Below are positions 44,570 through 57,240 of a stretch of DNA of 64,000 nt, piece by piece. The first letter of the stretch is position 1, and the number at the start of each line of letters is the position of its first letter. Made by a program: the position numbers and the translations under genes. The DNA comes from Cryptomeria japonica. Its lineage: Eukaryota; Streptophyta; Pinopsida; Cupressales; Cupressaceae. The stretch lies in the NCBI RefSeq assembly GCF_030272615.1, contig NC_081408.1:335452793-335516792 (forward strand). Direction: 5' to 3'. Below the pieces are notes generated by a model that was not told where the DNA came from, searched no databases, and saw only the letters and a list, made by a program, of their open reading frames with translations.

Positions 44570-47500
44570 TTGGATCTATATGTGCTTGAAAATGTCAAGA
44601 TAAGCACCCTTTAAGAATGTAAAGTAAGTGCCCTAGCTAGATTTCAAGGTACTCAAAATTGATATTAGCCCATTCAATAAGTAAGCATGAATTTCTAACT
44701 CAACTAGGTCTGTCAGTGAGGGCTTTCCCATCTGTTTCAATACACTCTCTTATGAAGCAATAAAGTATTTTACCAGGGACTAACCAATCCTCTCAACTCT
44801 CTAGCTCGCTAGATGATTTTGTCCTTATCTTTCTCCAGGGCTGAAATCTCAGATTCAAAAAGAAAAAATTGACCATCAACGGAGCTGGTCAATGACTTAG
44901 TACCATCAAAACTGATTAGGATCTATTCAATTTTCTCCTTATCCTCCTTTATTTTATTATCTAGGTCTGTTGTTAAATGTGATATGTTAGAGAAAGACCA
45001 GTATATATATGACTACACAAAATGAGAGCCTCATCAATCCTTTTTAATTCTTCAGTCGAATTAGTCTTATCAGATACAATCATATTATTACAAGTTACCA
45101 ATTTGGCTGCATTGTACCTCTCAATTAACTATCAGTTTGATACCTATTGAAGAGTTTTAAACTCTTTGGAAATGTGCTCTATCAAACCTTTCAATTTACT
45201 ACATGGGATTCCAATTAGATCTACCTTATACTCAAGCTACTGCAAAACGGGTATGTCTTGCTCAATGACTTGCCTATCTCCAGAACCTTCCTTCCTTAAC
45301 TTCTGAGCTGCAATATACATCAATTCAAAATTGCTTAGTTGCTCAATATTCTTCTATCCAAAATCAACTTGACTAGATGAGCCAAGGGCCAACAATGAAT
45401 GACTATCCAAAATTTTCCTGGAGGATTTAGCCTTATGGCTTGCACCGGTGGCTTCACAACTTGGTGTAGTTACCTTCTCAACCTTAACCTCTTTTGTATA
45501 TACATTTGTTGCTAGAGGTTCAATATCCTCAACCTGTTTATTTTCTGTATCCACAACAATAACCCCTATATCTAGAATGTTCTATTCTGGTGTATCCTAC
45601 TTATCCTGTACAGTTTCAATGTTATCTACTAGTTTCTCTACAATATGTATAGGTGGTTCTATCAGAGGAATATCCTTTGTTATTTTTTGTTCTAAAATTG
45701 GTGGATCCATGCCTAATATACCCTTTCCCTTGCCATCAGCTAATATGTCTTGAATACCAGACTTAGGAGGGAATACAGGTGGAGTAAAGAAATCAGGTTT
45801 AACTACAAATAATTTTACCGATGCCTCATGGGTCTCCTTAACTATTTCATTTACTCTACCTACCACGAGACTCACATGTCGATGTCTGCTCCAGAAAATT
45901 ATTTTATTTGCATACAATAGACACTGCTACATCTCATCATTTGTGATAGCTCCATGAACTACTAACAACTCTTGTATCTTTATATGTTTACCCTCTTCAA
46001 CTACCATAACCTTCTAGCATCTATTTTATTGTACAAATCTCCTGGTATTTGTTTTTCTATCTCTATTAATGCCTTCTTATATATATCTAAGTATAACAAA
46101 ACTACTTCCTCAATCTCCATTTGTTCCTTATCATCTATATGTACATAATAATGTTTGACATTACTCAAAATTCCATCTTTGGTTATTTGATCAATCAATT
46201 CAACATCTAAGAGAGGAGGAATGACTGAAATACTCTTATCGAATTTGAGAGCTATATCTATATCTGATTTCTTCTTCTTGTTGGGAGTAGATGTAGACTC
46301 TTTAACCTATTTCCTCTTCTCTATGGGCTTCCTCTCCTTCAAAATTTTCTTTGGGGGTGCCAAAGGGGTGACCTTTACTTTCTATTGTTTCCCTTCCTTA
46401 GGCTTCTTCCTTTGTATCCGTATGTAAGTCTTAGGAATCTTTGGGGGCTCATCATCAGTATCAGAATCAGATGGAATAGGAGAAATATAAGTCTCTAGTT
46501 TCTTCCTCTTCACTACACCCTTCCCGTTTGTTGTTGTCGGTGAGGCTTGAACTGCTGCAAGAGAATATCATTCTATTAAGCCAATGATTTGCTTGATTTT
46601 AGAAGACATCTTGTGTACAACTTCCCCAACCTTCTTGATATTTCCTTCCCTTTCTTTCTTGTTGAATCCTATCTAAACTTCAGATTCCTTCTTCTTTTCT
46701 ATCCCAAATATTTTCTCCTTTTCATCTACCAGGGCATCAATGAGAGTCTTAGCATATAAGTCCAAGATTTCAACATCAACTTCATAGCCCATTTCAGTGA
46801 TCTAAACCTTTTGTGGTTGCACTGCCTCCATTAGTGTTTCATCCTTCTTCACCATAAAGCAGATTTTAGTTGAATATTTGTAAACTATATGTTTTGGAAC
46901 TCTTTATGTCTGCCTCATTGTTTTTTAAAATGATTTGAAATAACCCCATAGAATGGAGTCTCTCTCCTTATCCTATCCCTAACCTCTTATAGAATCATTA
47001 GTATTTTTTTCTACCAGTATATCAAATGCCCATTGTGTTTTACCAGATCCTGATAACTTATTCAAAAAGAAAAGCATCAAGAAAACAATAAGCTTGCCAT
47101 ACCAGAAAACACCTTTCTTCTCACCCTTAATCTTCCCTAGGTTTAAAATTAGCTCATCACACATCCATTGACAGAGATCATACTTGTCATTTTCTTTTAC
47201 CATCTTATGAGCACAATAAATGCACTAACTAAAATAGAGTTCAGCCAGTTAGATTGGGTTACCTTGTAAATGATGATCATGCTTGTAAATTGAACAATTT
47301 TGTCTTTGATAGTGCTTATCCTCATTGACCGGTTGTCAAAAGTTGCACCAGTTAACTTCTCCACCTCATTGTTAGGTATTTTCCTCTTTTTGGGAATCTG
47401 ACTAGTTTGGGGTGAACTGGTGATTGCATGAATAACCTCCTTGGTGATTTTGTAAGGCCAGTCAAGCCACATGAATTCCCTGTGGACATGACTCAACACA

Positions 47501-47848
47501 TACCGAATCATGTCATCTTTAAATTTTGGCATCTCCAAAATGTCTGTAAAACCCCGACCCTTCAGAATTTGGAGATATGGTTTCATTGAGTCATTCTTGT
47601 CTACCATATTTGACATGTACATTATTTTGATCTCAGCAGAACCTAAATCCTACATAGTGTAATGGATATATGCATGAACATCTTCAACATACCAAACTTC
47701 ATCTAAAACCCTAGAAAAGACACTAACTAAATCATTGGCCTTCACAATATGAGGACATTGCTTGAAAACCAAGTGTTGATGGTCCTTGATGTCAACAACA
47801 ACAGGAGTAGCCACACCTACTAGAGTGAGAGTTGATCTAGAAGCCATT
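44570..47848 (-). pseudogene. NA3 ORF2 of unknown function
   Basis: The minus strand starts MASRSTLTLVGVATP at about 47847 and keeps the landmarks of NA2 ORF2: a DEVWYVEDVHAYIHY segment, FMWLDWPYKITKEVIHAI, LTGATFDNRSMRIS, DLCQWMCDELILNLGKIKG, then a basic hinge, an acidic region with ATNVYTKEVKVEKV, and a coiled-coil end. Open blocks are at 47650-47889, 47197-47622, 46979-47203, 46001-46198, 45597-45917 and 45354-45554. Stops and frameshifts divide them; TAG follows YIHYTM. Conservation against NA2 across two subfamilies suggests the protein once mattered to the element. Confidence 0.75.
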
Positions 47849-48154
47849 ACAAACAAAAGATAGTTTGGAAACTGATAAATACCACACAACCTTCGCTGGT
47901 GAAAGCTCTTGAAAATCTACTCTGAATGCACTGGAATTTGCTTGAAAATTATTTTGATTGCCTTGAATCACCTTGAAGTTTCTCTTCTTCGCTCTTCTTT
48001 GCTCTTAATGTTGTATGAATGAAAATGAACCAACATTTCCCTTTTATTTTGTGAAAACCCTAATGCATGCTGACATATCATACCAAATTCAAAATCTATA
48101 ATCTTAGTACCAAAAAACCTTCAGACTGACTTCTCCAAGATCTGAAAGAGGCTT

Positions 48155-49459
48155 TCAGACCACTACCAGGGGTAATGCAAGATTTATCATTAATTTGCCT
48201 CCCCCTAAGGCTAATGCCTTAGTTACCAAATGAGTTTCTTGCTGGTGCAAGGATATTCTGCTCTGTTGATTGAGTAACCAGGTTGATTGTCTCTGTCGGT
48301 TGATCTTCAAATTTCCTAATCTATTTCTTCTCATGCTCCTTTCATATATCTTCAACCCTTTTTTTTCCTTTCTCATCATTTCCTATCAGATTTTTCTTGC
48401 CTCTGTATAATTGAGAAATATGTCCTATTTTGTTGCATGCATAGCAAGTGATTATTTTTCTAAATTGCTTTATTGTATTGTTGTATACTTGATCATTCCT
48501 TGAACTACATTGATTAGCCTTATGTCCAAAATTTCAACATGCATGACATTTCACATTCATTCTATAATCTTCTATCATATGACCATACTTCTTACAATTT
48601 GAACACTGACCGAGAACTGTATTGTTATCCTAATTTTCCCTATTTCTACAATATCTTGCCATATGACCAAATTTATTGCAAACAAAACATCTACCATTAA
48701 ATTTATGTGTATCGGGTTGCCTTACCGGTGTTTTTTATTCTAGTTGACAGGTGGATTCTCCTTTTGACCAGTTGCTTCAACTTCATTTATAGTACCAAAG
48801 CTTTCTCCATGCTCAAATCTAAGACCTCTAGTGTCTCCCTTGTGCCTTTGATCCTTCAATAGCTCATCTAGCTTTACAGAGCTAGCCTTAAACTTGTCTT
48901 TCTATTCAATAGTAGTATCCAGATCTCCTCTTAGGGCTATTATTAATCTTTCCAAATCTTGTTCATTATTCTAGGGTTGCACCAATTTAGTTCTCAACAT
49001 ATCATTCTCATGTGCCAACCTAATGCATTCCTCAAATCTATCTTTCAGAGATCTACCAAGATTTTCTTCATTATTCTTCTAGTCTTCAATCTCCTTAGAC
49101 ATCCTCATAGTTAGGGATTGCATTTCATTCTTTATGACACCATTCTTCTGACTCATCTTCTAACATTTTTCTGTAAGGGCACTATTTTCTTCATCGTCTT
49201 GATTTTGTAAAAGTTTCTTCCTTCTATCTTGAACAAATGACAACCTCTCTTGTAGGATAAGAATGAATTCCTTTGCAGAGTTCAACTCATCTTGCAACTT
49301 TAAGTTCTTCATTCTTTCAACATCATAGTTCTCAAGTGCTACTTCAAGTTGTTTCTCCATACTCATCTCCATGGATTCTAGATTCAAGATCTTCCTCAAA
49401 TTGTTGAACTTATTCCAAGACACTAGACTCTGATACCAATTGTTGGAATCCAAGAACAT
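48155..49459 (-). pseudogene. NA3 ORF1: coiled coil plus zinc knuckles
   Basis: The minus strand begins MFLDSNNWYQS inside the LTR end, reads across the primer site, and continues as a charged coiled coil (ENYDVERMKNLKLQDELNSA). This aligns with NA2 (SNYDAEKLKNMKLEDDLNTA). Four knuckle-like motifs follow near 48420-48710: CFVCNKFGHMARYC, CSNCKKYGHMIEDY, one starting CHAC with a stop, and CYACNKIGHISQLY. Several TAG stops interrupt it. RNA binding is the expected role. Confidence 0.75.
49427..49438 (-). other. NA3 primer binding site
   Basis: The minus strand reads TGGTATCAGAGT, one mismatch from the Met-type site of NA2, two bases after the 5' LTR. Confidence 0.88.
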
Positions 49460-50380
49460 TGAGAGGGGGGGTGAATCAGTATTCTACCAGTTTGAGTATT
49501 TTTAGCCTTATTAACAAATCCACTTATTAACTAGTATGCATGAATGAAAGTAACAAGAAGTAATAATAATGCAATTACAAGAATAAACACCATAACACAA
49601 AGATTTATATGTGGAAAAATTAAAAGATGAAAAACCATAGTGGGATTGGTTACCCACAATATCTATCCACTGGCCAAATGAATAAATATTAAAATAGGGG
49701 CCTACACATGCAGGAAGGCCAACAACCTAGAGCGCACTTCTCAATACAAAAGGAGCCTCGCTGACTACAAACACTAAATATGGAGTTACAAATAAAATTA
49801 TGAACTCAAAGAATGCATCTGCTATGTTGGATGAGTTCTGGCTAAAGAGTTGTCTGTACCATTTTACACTGTGTCCTCCCTTATCGGTAACTAACTTTGT
49901 TTCCCAAACTTATAAACCAATATCCAAGACCGACTACAAAATATTATATTCACATTCAGTCGATCAAGATCGCTCGCATAATCTCACATACCTATAAGTC
50001 AAAAATGACCTAATCTGACTGACTTAATTACCCTTCCCAATCATAAACATAAATGCCTTATGTCAGCGTACAATTATATTACAAGTTATTTATATGACAA
50101 CCTAGACAAAAATAAATGCATTAAACTTTGTGACCAATGTCGTTGATCGCTATTGTGTAAACCTTTTGGATCAATGTCCTATGTTGGCCTCATATATTGG
50201 TTCATAGTTTATTGGTTTCCCTTATCTGTTGGTTGCAGGTTCCTTTATATGTCAGATGAATTTAATACTGGTTGCCAAATAATGAATACCAGTGAGTACC
50301 GATTAAGTGTCCAGCCAAAAATGTTGTGTGTTGCCATCAATGACAACACAACTAAACCAGATGAGTGTCAATTGCCAACA
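49441..50380 (-). repeat. NA3 5' LTR, 940 bp
   Basis: It ends TTGGATTCCAACA at 49441 on the minus strand and starts TGTTGGCAATTG at 50380. It is followed on the right by the AATGT target copy and copia C pol. Confidence 0.95.
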
Positions 50381-50385
50381 AATGT

Positions 50386-52352
50386 ATCTGCAGGCAAAAT
50401 CTTAGTGAAAATATTAATAATTTATTCCATTGTAGACACATATTCTAGCTTCACTTCCTCTTCATTGAATTTTTCTCTCAAGTAATGAAATTTGATTGAC
50501 ACATGTTTAGTTTTTGAATGTTGCACTAGATTCTTTGACATGTTAATAGCACTGGAATTATCACAATATATGATACTAGGCTCATCATAGATAACTCTGA
50601 TATCCTTCAACATTTCATTCATCCAAAATACCTGAGTATAGTTACTAGTACCAACAATGTACTCAGGTTCAGTAGTAGATAAGGATATTGAATCTTGTTT
50701 CTTACTAGCCCATGAAACCAATTTCTTACCCAAAAAGAAAGCACCACCAAAGGTACTCTTCTGGTCATCAACATCAGAAGCCCAATCAACATCAATGTAA
50801 GCACATAACATGAAATCATCATTCCTTGGATACCACAAACTATAATCCACAATTCCCATCAAATATTTGAATATTCTATTTACAACAGTGACATGAATCT
50901 CTTTCGGATTAGCTTGATATCTAGCAGCCATGCACACAAGAAGCATAATATCCAGCATAGTCTGAGTAAGATATAGAAGTCTACCAGTCATAGATCTGTA
51001 GAAGACTGATTATCCTTCAGAGATTCACCATTTTTAGACAATTTGTAACCAGTCACCATAGGAGTTCCAACCAGTTTGGAATCATCTAACCCAAAATTCT
51101 TCAGCAATTCCTTCACATATTTAGTTTGAGATATAAAAATACCTTTTCCAAACTCTGAAATCTGCAAACCTAAGAATTTTTTTATCTCTCCTATCATAGA
51201 CATCTCAAATTCTTTTTGCATATCAGCAAAAAACTTCATGCTCAAGTCATCATCTCCCTCAAAGACTTGAACAATCAAGATGTTATCATTCTCAATCTTA
51301 AAATACAAATTACTATCAACAGTCCCTTTATTAAATCCTAATTTCAACAAATACTTATCCAATCTAGCATACTAGGTTCTAAGGGCTTTTTTTAATCCAT
51401 AAAGAGCTTTCTTCAATTTACATACTTTGTATCCATTATTTGATAATGAAAATCCATCAGGTTGCTCAATGTAGACTTCTTCCTCAAGATCACCATTCAA
51501 AAAGGCAGATTTGATGTCCATCTGATATACCTTGAAATATGTATAGGCAACATATGCAAGCAACAATCTTACAACTTCAAGTCTAGCTACTAGAGAAAAA
51601 TTCTCCTCATAATCAATCCCTTCTTTTTGTGAATATCCTTTACATACCAATCTTGCTTTATTTCTGACAACTTCACTGATTTCATTCAATTTATTCCTAA
51701 ATACCCATTTAGTACCAATCACATTCTTATCTTTAGGTCTAGTCACAAGCTCCCATGTGTTATTCTTTTCAATCTAATTTAACTCTTCTTCCATAGCTCT
51801 TATCAAATTTTCATCTTTGCAAGCCTCAATAACATCTTTAGGTTCAACTTTAGAAATCAAACATACCTCTCTAGTAGCTAGCCTTTTTCTAGTCATCACA
51901 CCTTTATTTTTACCTCCAATAATTTGATTTTTTCAATGATTCAATCTTACATACCTCAAAGTCTTTTGATTGTTCTGATTTTTAGGTTCTTGCACATCTC
52001 CACCGATAGCAACAACATCTGGTTTAACTATCTCTACTGGATTAGTTTGCTTCAATTCCTCAGTCTGAATAGGATTTAGAACAATATGTTGACCATCATC
52101 ATATTTGCAAGTTCTGATTCCTTTTCCAATGATCTCATCCACCTTCACATTTGCACTTTCCACTATCTTTCTCAATCTCTTATTGTAGCAGCAGTAGGAT
52201 TTTCTCTTTATTAAATATCCCAAGAAAATTCCTTCATTACTTCTTGCATCAAACTTTCCTATGTTGTCATCTCTCTTGATATAACATTTTCTACCAAACA
52301 TTATGAAATATCTCACAGTAGGAACATAACCGAACCATAGCTCATAAGGAGT
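50386..52352 (-). pseudogene. Copia C pol: integrase tail, RT and RNase H
   Basis: RNase H (50422-50991) has RIFKYLMGIVDYSLWYP, YIDVDWASDVDDQKSTFGG, ISLSTTEPEYI and IIYCDNSSAINMSKN, ending HYLREKFNEEEVKLEYVSTM. RT (50988-51746) has [43 protein letters not shown] and GLQISEFGKGIFISQTKY. The catalytic box is gone: the sequence reads LIVQVFEGDDDLSMKFF where related copies have FVDDIIFGG. The integrase tail (51933-52316) has FLGYLIKRKSYCCYNKRLRK. This copy cannot make active RT. Confidence 0.9.
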
Positions 52353-53872
52353 CTAGTGGAGGGGCACCCATTCAACATGATCATTTAGGCTCAAAGGAGA
52401 AAGGATGAGACCTTAAACATTTCTTAGGATGTTTCCTTATGTTTTCAATTACACATTTTGTGTTTGTAATAAAAGACCCCATCTTGTGAGCCAAACTCCT
52501 ATTTTGGCATCTTGATAAGCCAATTAGGACTTTTGGACAAAAAGGGACTACATATGATTAGGATAGGTTTTTCCTAGTGATTTTAGTTTTTTTATGTTTT
52601 TCTAGGTTGTTTAGAGGTGTTAGTCTTGACCCAAGTCATTCGGGTGCAAGAAATGACATTTTTGACAACTTTGTCAAAAGTTGTCATGAGCAACTTTTGC
52701 GCAACTTTTTGAAATTTGTTGGTTTAACTCCTCCAATGGCTCTAACCTCTTGTTCTTGGTTGGGAGTAGTTTTAAATGGGTATAAGCACCTTAAGGACAG
52801 AATTCCTAAGGAGAGACTGTACGAAGAAAGTATCTATGATTGCAAACAATAACAAATTCTGAGTTTTTCCTGCAAACTATGAGGTTTTGGCATGGGGTAT
52901 GGAGTTGTACAGATTGGGACCAATCCCCAATGTTGTTATTTTTTTAGTGCAGTGAGTTACCAATTATTTGGTCTTGATTTGAGGTCTTGATCATTTGTTT
53001 TGCTCTAGATATCCAAGTTTTGTTGTAGGTACCCAGAAAACCAGGGTTTTGCCTTGGGTTTTGCCTTCCCATGGCCATAACTTGCAACCTGTTCATCTAG
53101 AACTCATGGAAGTGGATGGGATGCAAGTGTATCCTATGTATTCTATGATTCCAAAGGAATTTTTTTGGAAGAGCAAGAGAGATGTGCGTTTGACTAGTCC
53201 CTACGTAGACATCTCTATGTTGCTACCTAGCCCTTATACTGCAATAATTTCCCTAGAAGACAATTGGCAATGATTCTAGGCATGTAACCCTAGAATCTAT
53301 AATGGTTTATGGTTCCCCAAATTCCCATTTGGTTTTTGTTGTAAGTTGTGTTCATTCTAATATAGCTACTTCACAAATGGAGGCCTAATTAGCCCTTTAG
53401 GACAATTGCTCATCACCGGGTTCAGAATTTTCCTTGCTAGATCTTGACCTCTCCTTTTGGGGGATTATGTAAGACCATAAAGGGTATATGAATCTATGAT
53501 TTATTTTCTAGGGTTTTTGGAAAATTTTGGACTTAAGGTTCCATTACCCGTCTCCAAGGGCTATAAGCAAATAGGCCTAATTGTGAAGAGGTCATAAGGA
53601 ATTGGGTTGAATCCTTGAAACCAGTGTTTGGTCTGGTCCATGTGAGTGTTGTATGATCCAAAATAGGTGTTATGAAGGTCAAGAACCTTAGGAGGCTTAA
53701 TGATGAACATTGGACCAAATTAACCAATTTGAGTAGTATGAATCTTGGAGTGAGATGAGGAATTGGAACTAAGATTGTAGAGTCTTGCCTTGTAGGATCC
53801 TATTAGTGTGTTGAGGGGTCAGTGTCATACATCTTGAAGTGTTTGAAAAGATACAAGGATGTCTCTACATCA
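52353..53872. mobile_element. Unclassified 1.5 kb insertion in copia C, possible solo LTR
   Basis: Copia C sequence stops after CATAAGGAGT and resumes at TTATTACCGATATCACC, by comparison with the uninterrupted copia B (about 32274-32300). The inserted DNA has no gag or pol. On the minus strand it can be read as TGATGTAGAGACATCC to GGTGCCCCTCCA (TG...CA), which suggests a solo LTR, but I see no clear target duplication. Short open frames (52577-52852 and 52995-53273) have no recognisable product. The edges are good to a few bases. Confidence 0.55.
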
Positions 53873-54750
53873 AATTATTACCGATATCACCTTTTATATG
53901 AACTTGGTTGAATGTGTAAACAATAGTGCTAATAGCTTCTCTCCAATAGATCTTTGGAACATTCCCTTCGATCAACATAGTTCTTGCAGCATCTAGAATA
54001 GTCTTGTTCTTCCTTTCAACAAATCCATTCTACTGAGGGGTTCTAGAAGCAAATAATTGTCTTCTAATCCCATGCTTCTCATAGGATAAATCAAACTCAC
54101 TAGAACAAAATTCTCATCATCTTTCAGATCTCAAACATTTCACCTTCCTAACTCAGTCTCAACCTTTGCTTTGAATTTATTGAACTTGCCTAATGCTTCA
54201 GATTTCTCCTTCAAAAAGACAATCACATCATCCTAGAATAATCATCAATTAGCAACATAAAATATCTATCTCCTTACACACTTCTAATATTTGTAGGTCC
54301 ACTTAGCTTAGTATGCACAAGATCTAGCAATCCATCAGATGTATACTGTTTTCTCTTGAAATAAATTCTTGTTTGCTTACCCAATTGACATTCCTTAAAT
54401 ATTGGATTAGTAGGATTAACAATCTTAGGAAGATATCTAACAACTTGTGTAGTACTAATCTTAATCATTGGATCTAAGTTAACATGATACATTCTCCTAT
54501 GCCACAATCAAATTTCATCAATCTGAGCAATCAAACAATTTTTCTCACCAACATTCAAATGAAAGACATTTCCTTCAGTATTAGTTCCAGATGCAATCTC
54601 TATACTAGAGGCATTTAGGATCTTGCATTTACCATTCTTGAATTGCAAATCATAACCTTTGTCAACCATCTATCCAACACTTACAAGATTATACTTCAAA
54701 CCTTCAACATACAAGACATCATTAGTGTTATGCTTACAATAAAAGGAAAT
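53873..54750 (-). pseudogene. Copia C integrase and GAG-pre-integrase, truncated
   Basis: The minus strand encodes MWHRRMYHVNLDPMIKI, VNPTNPIFKECQLGKQTRIY and DGLLDLVHTKLSGPTNIRS, matching copia B at 32700-33069. The first catalytic Asp has become Lys (HTKLSG for HTDLCG). Decayed core sequence runs down to 53873. The element stops at 54750 in a G run, so its gag, primer site and 5' LTR are missing. Confidence 0.8.
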
Positions 54751-55547
54751 AGGGGGGGGGGGTGAATCAGTAATAAAACAAATCTGCAAATTTTCACAAA
54801 ATTGTACTGGTAACTACTCAAACAATCATCTAAGCTGATTTAACAAACCATGTACTCAAGTGTTCATCAATATGCAAACAAAGTAAAGATATCAAATGCA
54901 CAAATCAACAATGCATCCACCACATGAACACATAGATTTTTGATGTGGAAACCCAATGGGGAAAACCATAGTGGGAATTAGCACCCACAATATGTATTTT
55001 CACTCTTTTGGAATGTGCCTTGTTAAAGGCCTAGCCCCCTTAAGAGCTTACAATATGCTCGGTTAAGATCAGACACTGTTAGGAGTCACCCAGTCAAGGG
55101 ATTTTTCCTCAACCCTATTAGGAGCTCTACCTTGTTAGAGGATTTTGAACTCAAGTTAAAATACCACCCAGTGAAGGGATTTACAATATAAGACCTGTTA
55201 GGATCTACCCAATTAAGGGATTTCAAACTGCTGTAACTATTAGGGAACACCAGGGTAAATGATTTGATTACAATATTTCCTTGATTTCTAGTATAGATAA
55301 TTTTCAACACAACTCTGCCACACACATGCAGACACTTCAATCTAGTTCGACAATACCTTCTTCTAAAACTATCGACACTAAAACCCTTCTCCAACTAGCC
55401 CTAAATACACTTTTTAGTTAGGGTGGCTACAAACCCTAATTCTATCAACAGGATACAATGAATTTACATTTAACATGGCAAAACACTTTCCCAAAATACA
55501 CTACAGATCATTACAAAAAATTTCTAGATGATTTCTATCGTTGAATG
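54751..55547 (-). repeat. LTR D, left part (LTR 3' portion)
   Basis: It matches the copia A LTR (30340-31290), including GGAAACCC.ATGGG, the repeated TTAGGGGATTT-like words and ATCATTACAAAAAATT. The last 40 bp or so of the LTR are absent at the fusion with copia C. It continues at 60248 after the inserted element. Confidence 0.7.
55543..55547. repeat. Target-site duplication of the 4.7 kb insertion, left copy
   Basis: GAATG precedes the insertion and recurs at 60248-60252. With one copy removed, the LTR reads through to ATCACCGCACATCGA, in line with the copia A LTR (ATCACCACTTCATCGA). Confidence 0.8.
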
Positions 55548-56759
55548 TGTTGTTCACCAAAAGTGATAACCCAAGTATACCTACAAATCTATCTATGAGA
55601 TAGCCAATCTCAATCAATGAAACACCTCAGGGCTTGGACAACATGACAAGGATATGAATCCTTCTACTCTTCAGGCTCTGCAAAACCTAGGCGGGTATAC
55701 CTTTGATGCATTTAATCAAACCTATTACACACAAGACTGCATCAATCAAAAGCAGATGGATCTCAAAAGGTTCAAAAACTAAGAGGTAACTGTAGATGGG
55801 CTAGATCCACACTTGCACTTAACATTTTTTGAATCATGAGATAGAGGGACACTTCCACATAACATAAAATATAAAAGATATTATGATTTTAGATTTTTAA
55901 ATGGTGTTCTGACAACCTCTCAATATTACAAGAGACCAGTGCCTTATCCAGGCCACAGAGTCATGCATAAAACTGGATGAGAAATCTCAAATGCAAGTTC
56001 TTTTCAACATTAAATTTTCATGTATCAATGCCTTACATTAATACAATCCTCTGCTCTATCACAAAACCATACTTATATGTAGATATCCAATATGCATTCA
56101 AAATCATTAATGCAGGGTTTTAGGATTTAAATCCTTCCTTGAAGAATACCCAAAAGACAACATTACACTCTTAGAGGAATCTAAAAGAGACAACTCAAAT
56201 TATCCTTGATAATATGAAATTATATGAGTCTGAGTACATTTTGGAGACAATTTCATGGAAACTCAGACATGCCTTGCATATGTGTGAACCTGCAAACTAA
56301 AACTAAACCTACAGTAAAGACAACACTGAAAAGATAGACAAACACACTGTCATTTGCATTGATAAAAGGATGTCATCACTGGAACCTGCAATTTTGGATT
56401 TCTCCCTTGGAGCAAATCTCTCAAAAACTGGAACCCCTACAACTGAGAAGAATTTGGAATAAAAAGAGGAGAGAAGAAAATCAAATCTGCAACTGAATTG
56501 CCAAGTGTCTTCTCTCTAACTGAATTTTGTTCCCATGGAAACTGCTTCTAAAATATCCCACATTTGTCAAAATTAACCTCACAATCGGATTCCTCACTCC
56601 GAGAGCTTTCCGAAAACATATAACACTTTATACTTTGGCAAAAACTTGAGCCCTGGGTGAATTAATCCTCAACATGGACCCATCATTTAAATTTGTTGAA
56701 TTTCTCTATAGTTTAAACTATATCATTTAATCATTTTAAATTTGATTTTTGCCTCCATA

Positions 56760-57240
56760 TGTGCTCTGACGCTTTGCCACATGGCAGGATCTGATTGGTC
56801 GATGGGGTTGACCGGACGCCACCTGGGATGACACCTCATCTTTTGCCACTTGTCAGCCACGTCACCGCCACTAGGCTGCTTGCTTGTATGCCACATCATC
56901 ACCACTGGTTGCCACCTCACCGGGACCCGCCTGCTGGACCGCTAATTATACCCGCCACCTGTGTGCCACGTGGACGGCTCTCGTTGACTTTCGCTATTTC
57001 ATGGGGTTTAAACTACGTGCATCTCCCTTCGCGAAATAGCGCGAGCCGTTGATCTCTCTCGAACTTGCTCGCTCGTTAACCTGGCTTTCGTCTACAAAAT
57101 TTTGCCTGTTTGCCTCAGGAAGCGTGCCCACGTGGGGTCCACGTAGTCGCCATCCAATCAACTCCTCTGTCACCTCAAGAAACATGCTCGCGCGTGGGCC
57201 CGCCTTGGGCGCCCATAGGCACCATCCATCAAAAGCCTTT
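56760..57240. other. GC-rich section inside the 4.7 kb insertion
   Basis: Markedly richer in GC than its surroundings, with many GCCAC, CACGTGG and GCCACGT words. Those are G-box-like cores, so it may be the regulatory part of a large LTR. No gene is supported. Confidence 0.45.

Larger units (their letters stand above)
43424..50380 (-). mobile_element. NA3: complete non-autonomous LTR retroelement
   Basis: The element is 6957 bp, with LTRs of 937 and 940 bp, a perfect AATGT target duplication, a Met-type primer site and a double polypurine tract. The interior encodes the same two proteins as NA2 and again lacks protease, integrase and RT. Its LTRs match the NA1 LTR, so NA1 and NA3 form one subfamily and NA2 another. 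It is inserted in the last codons of copia C pol. Confidence 0.9.
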
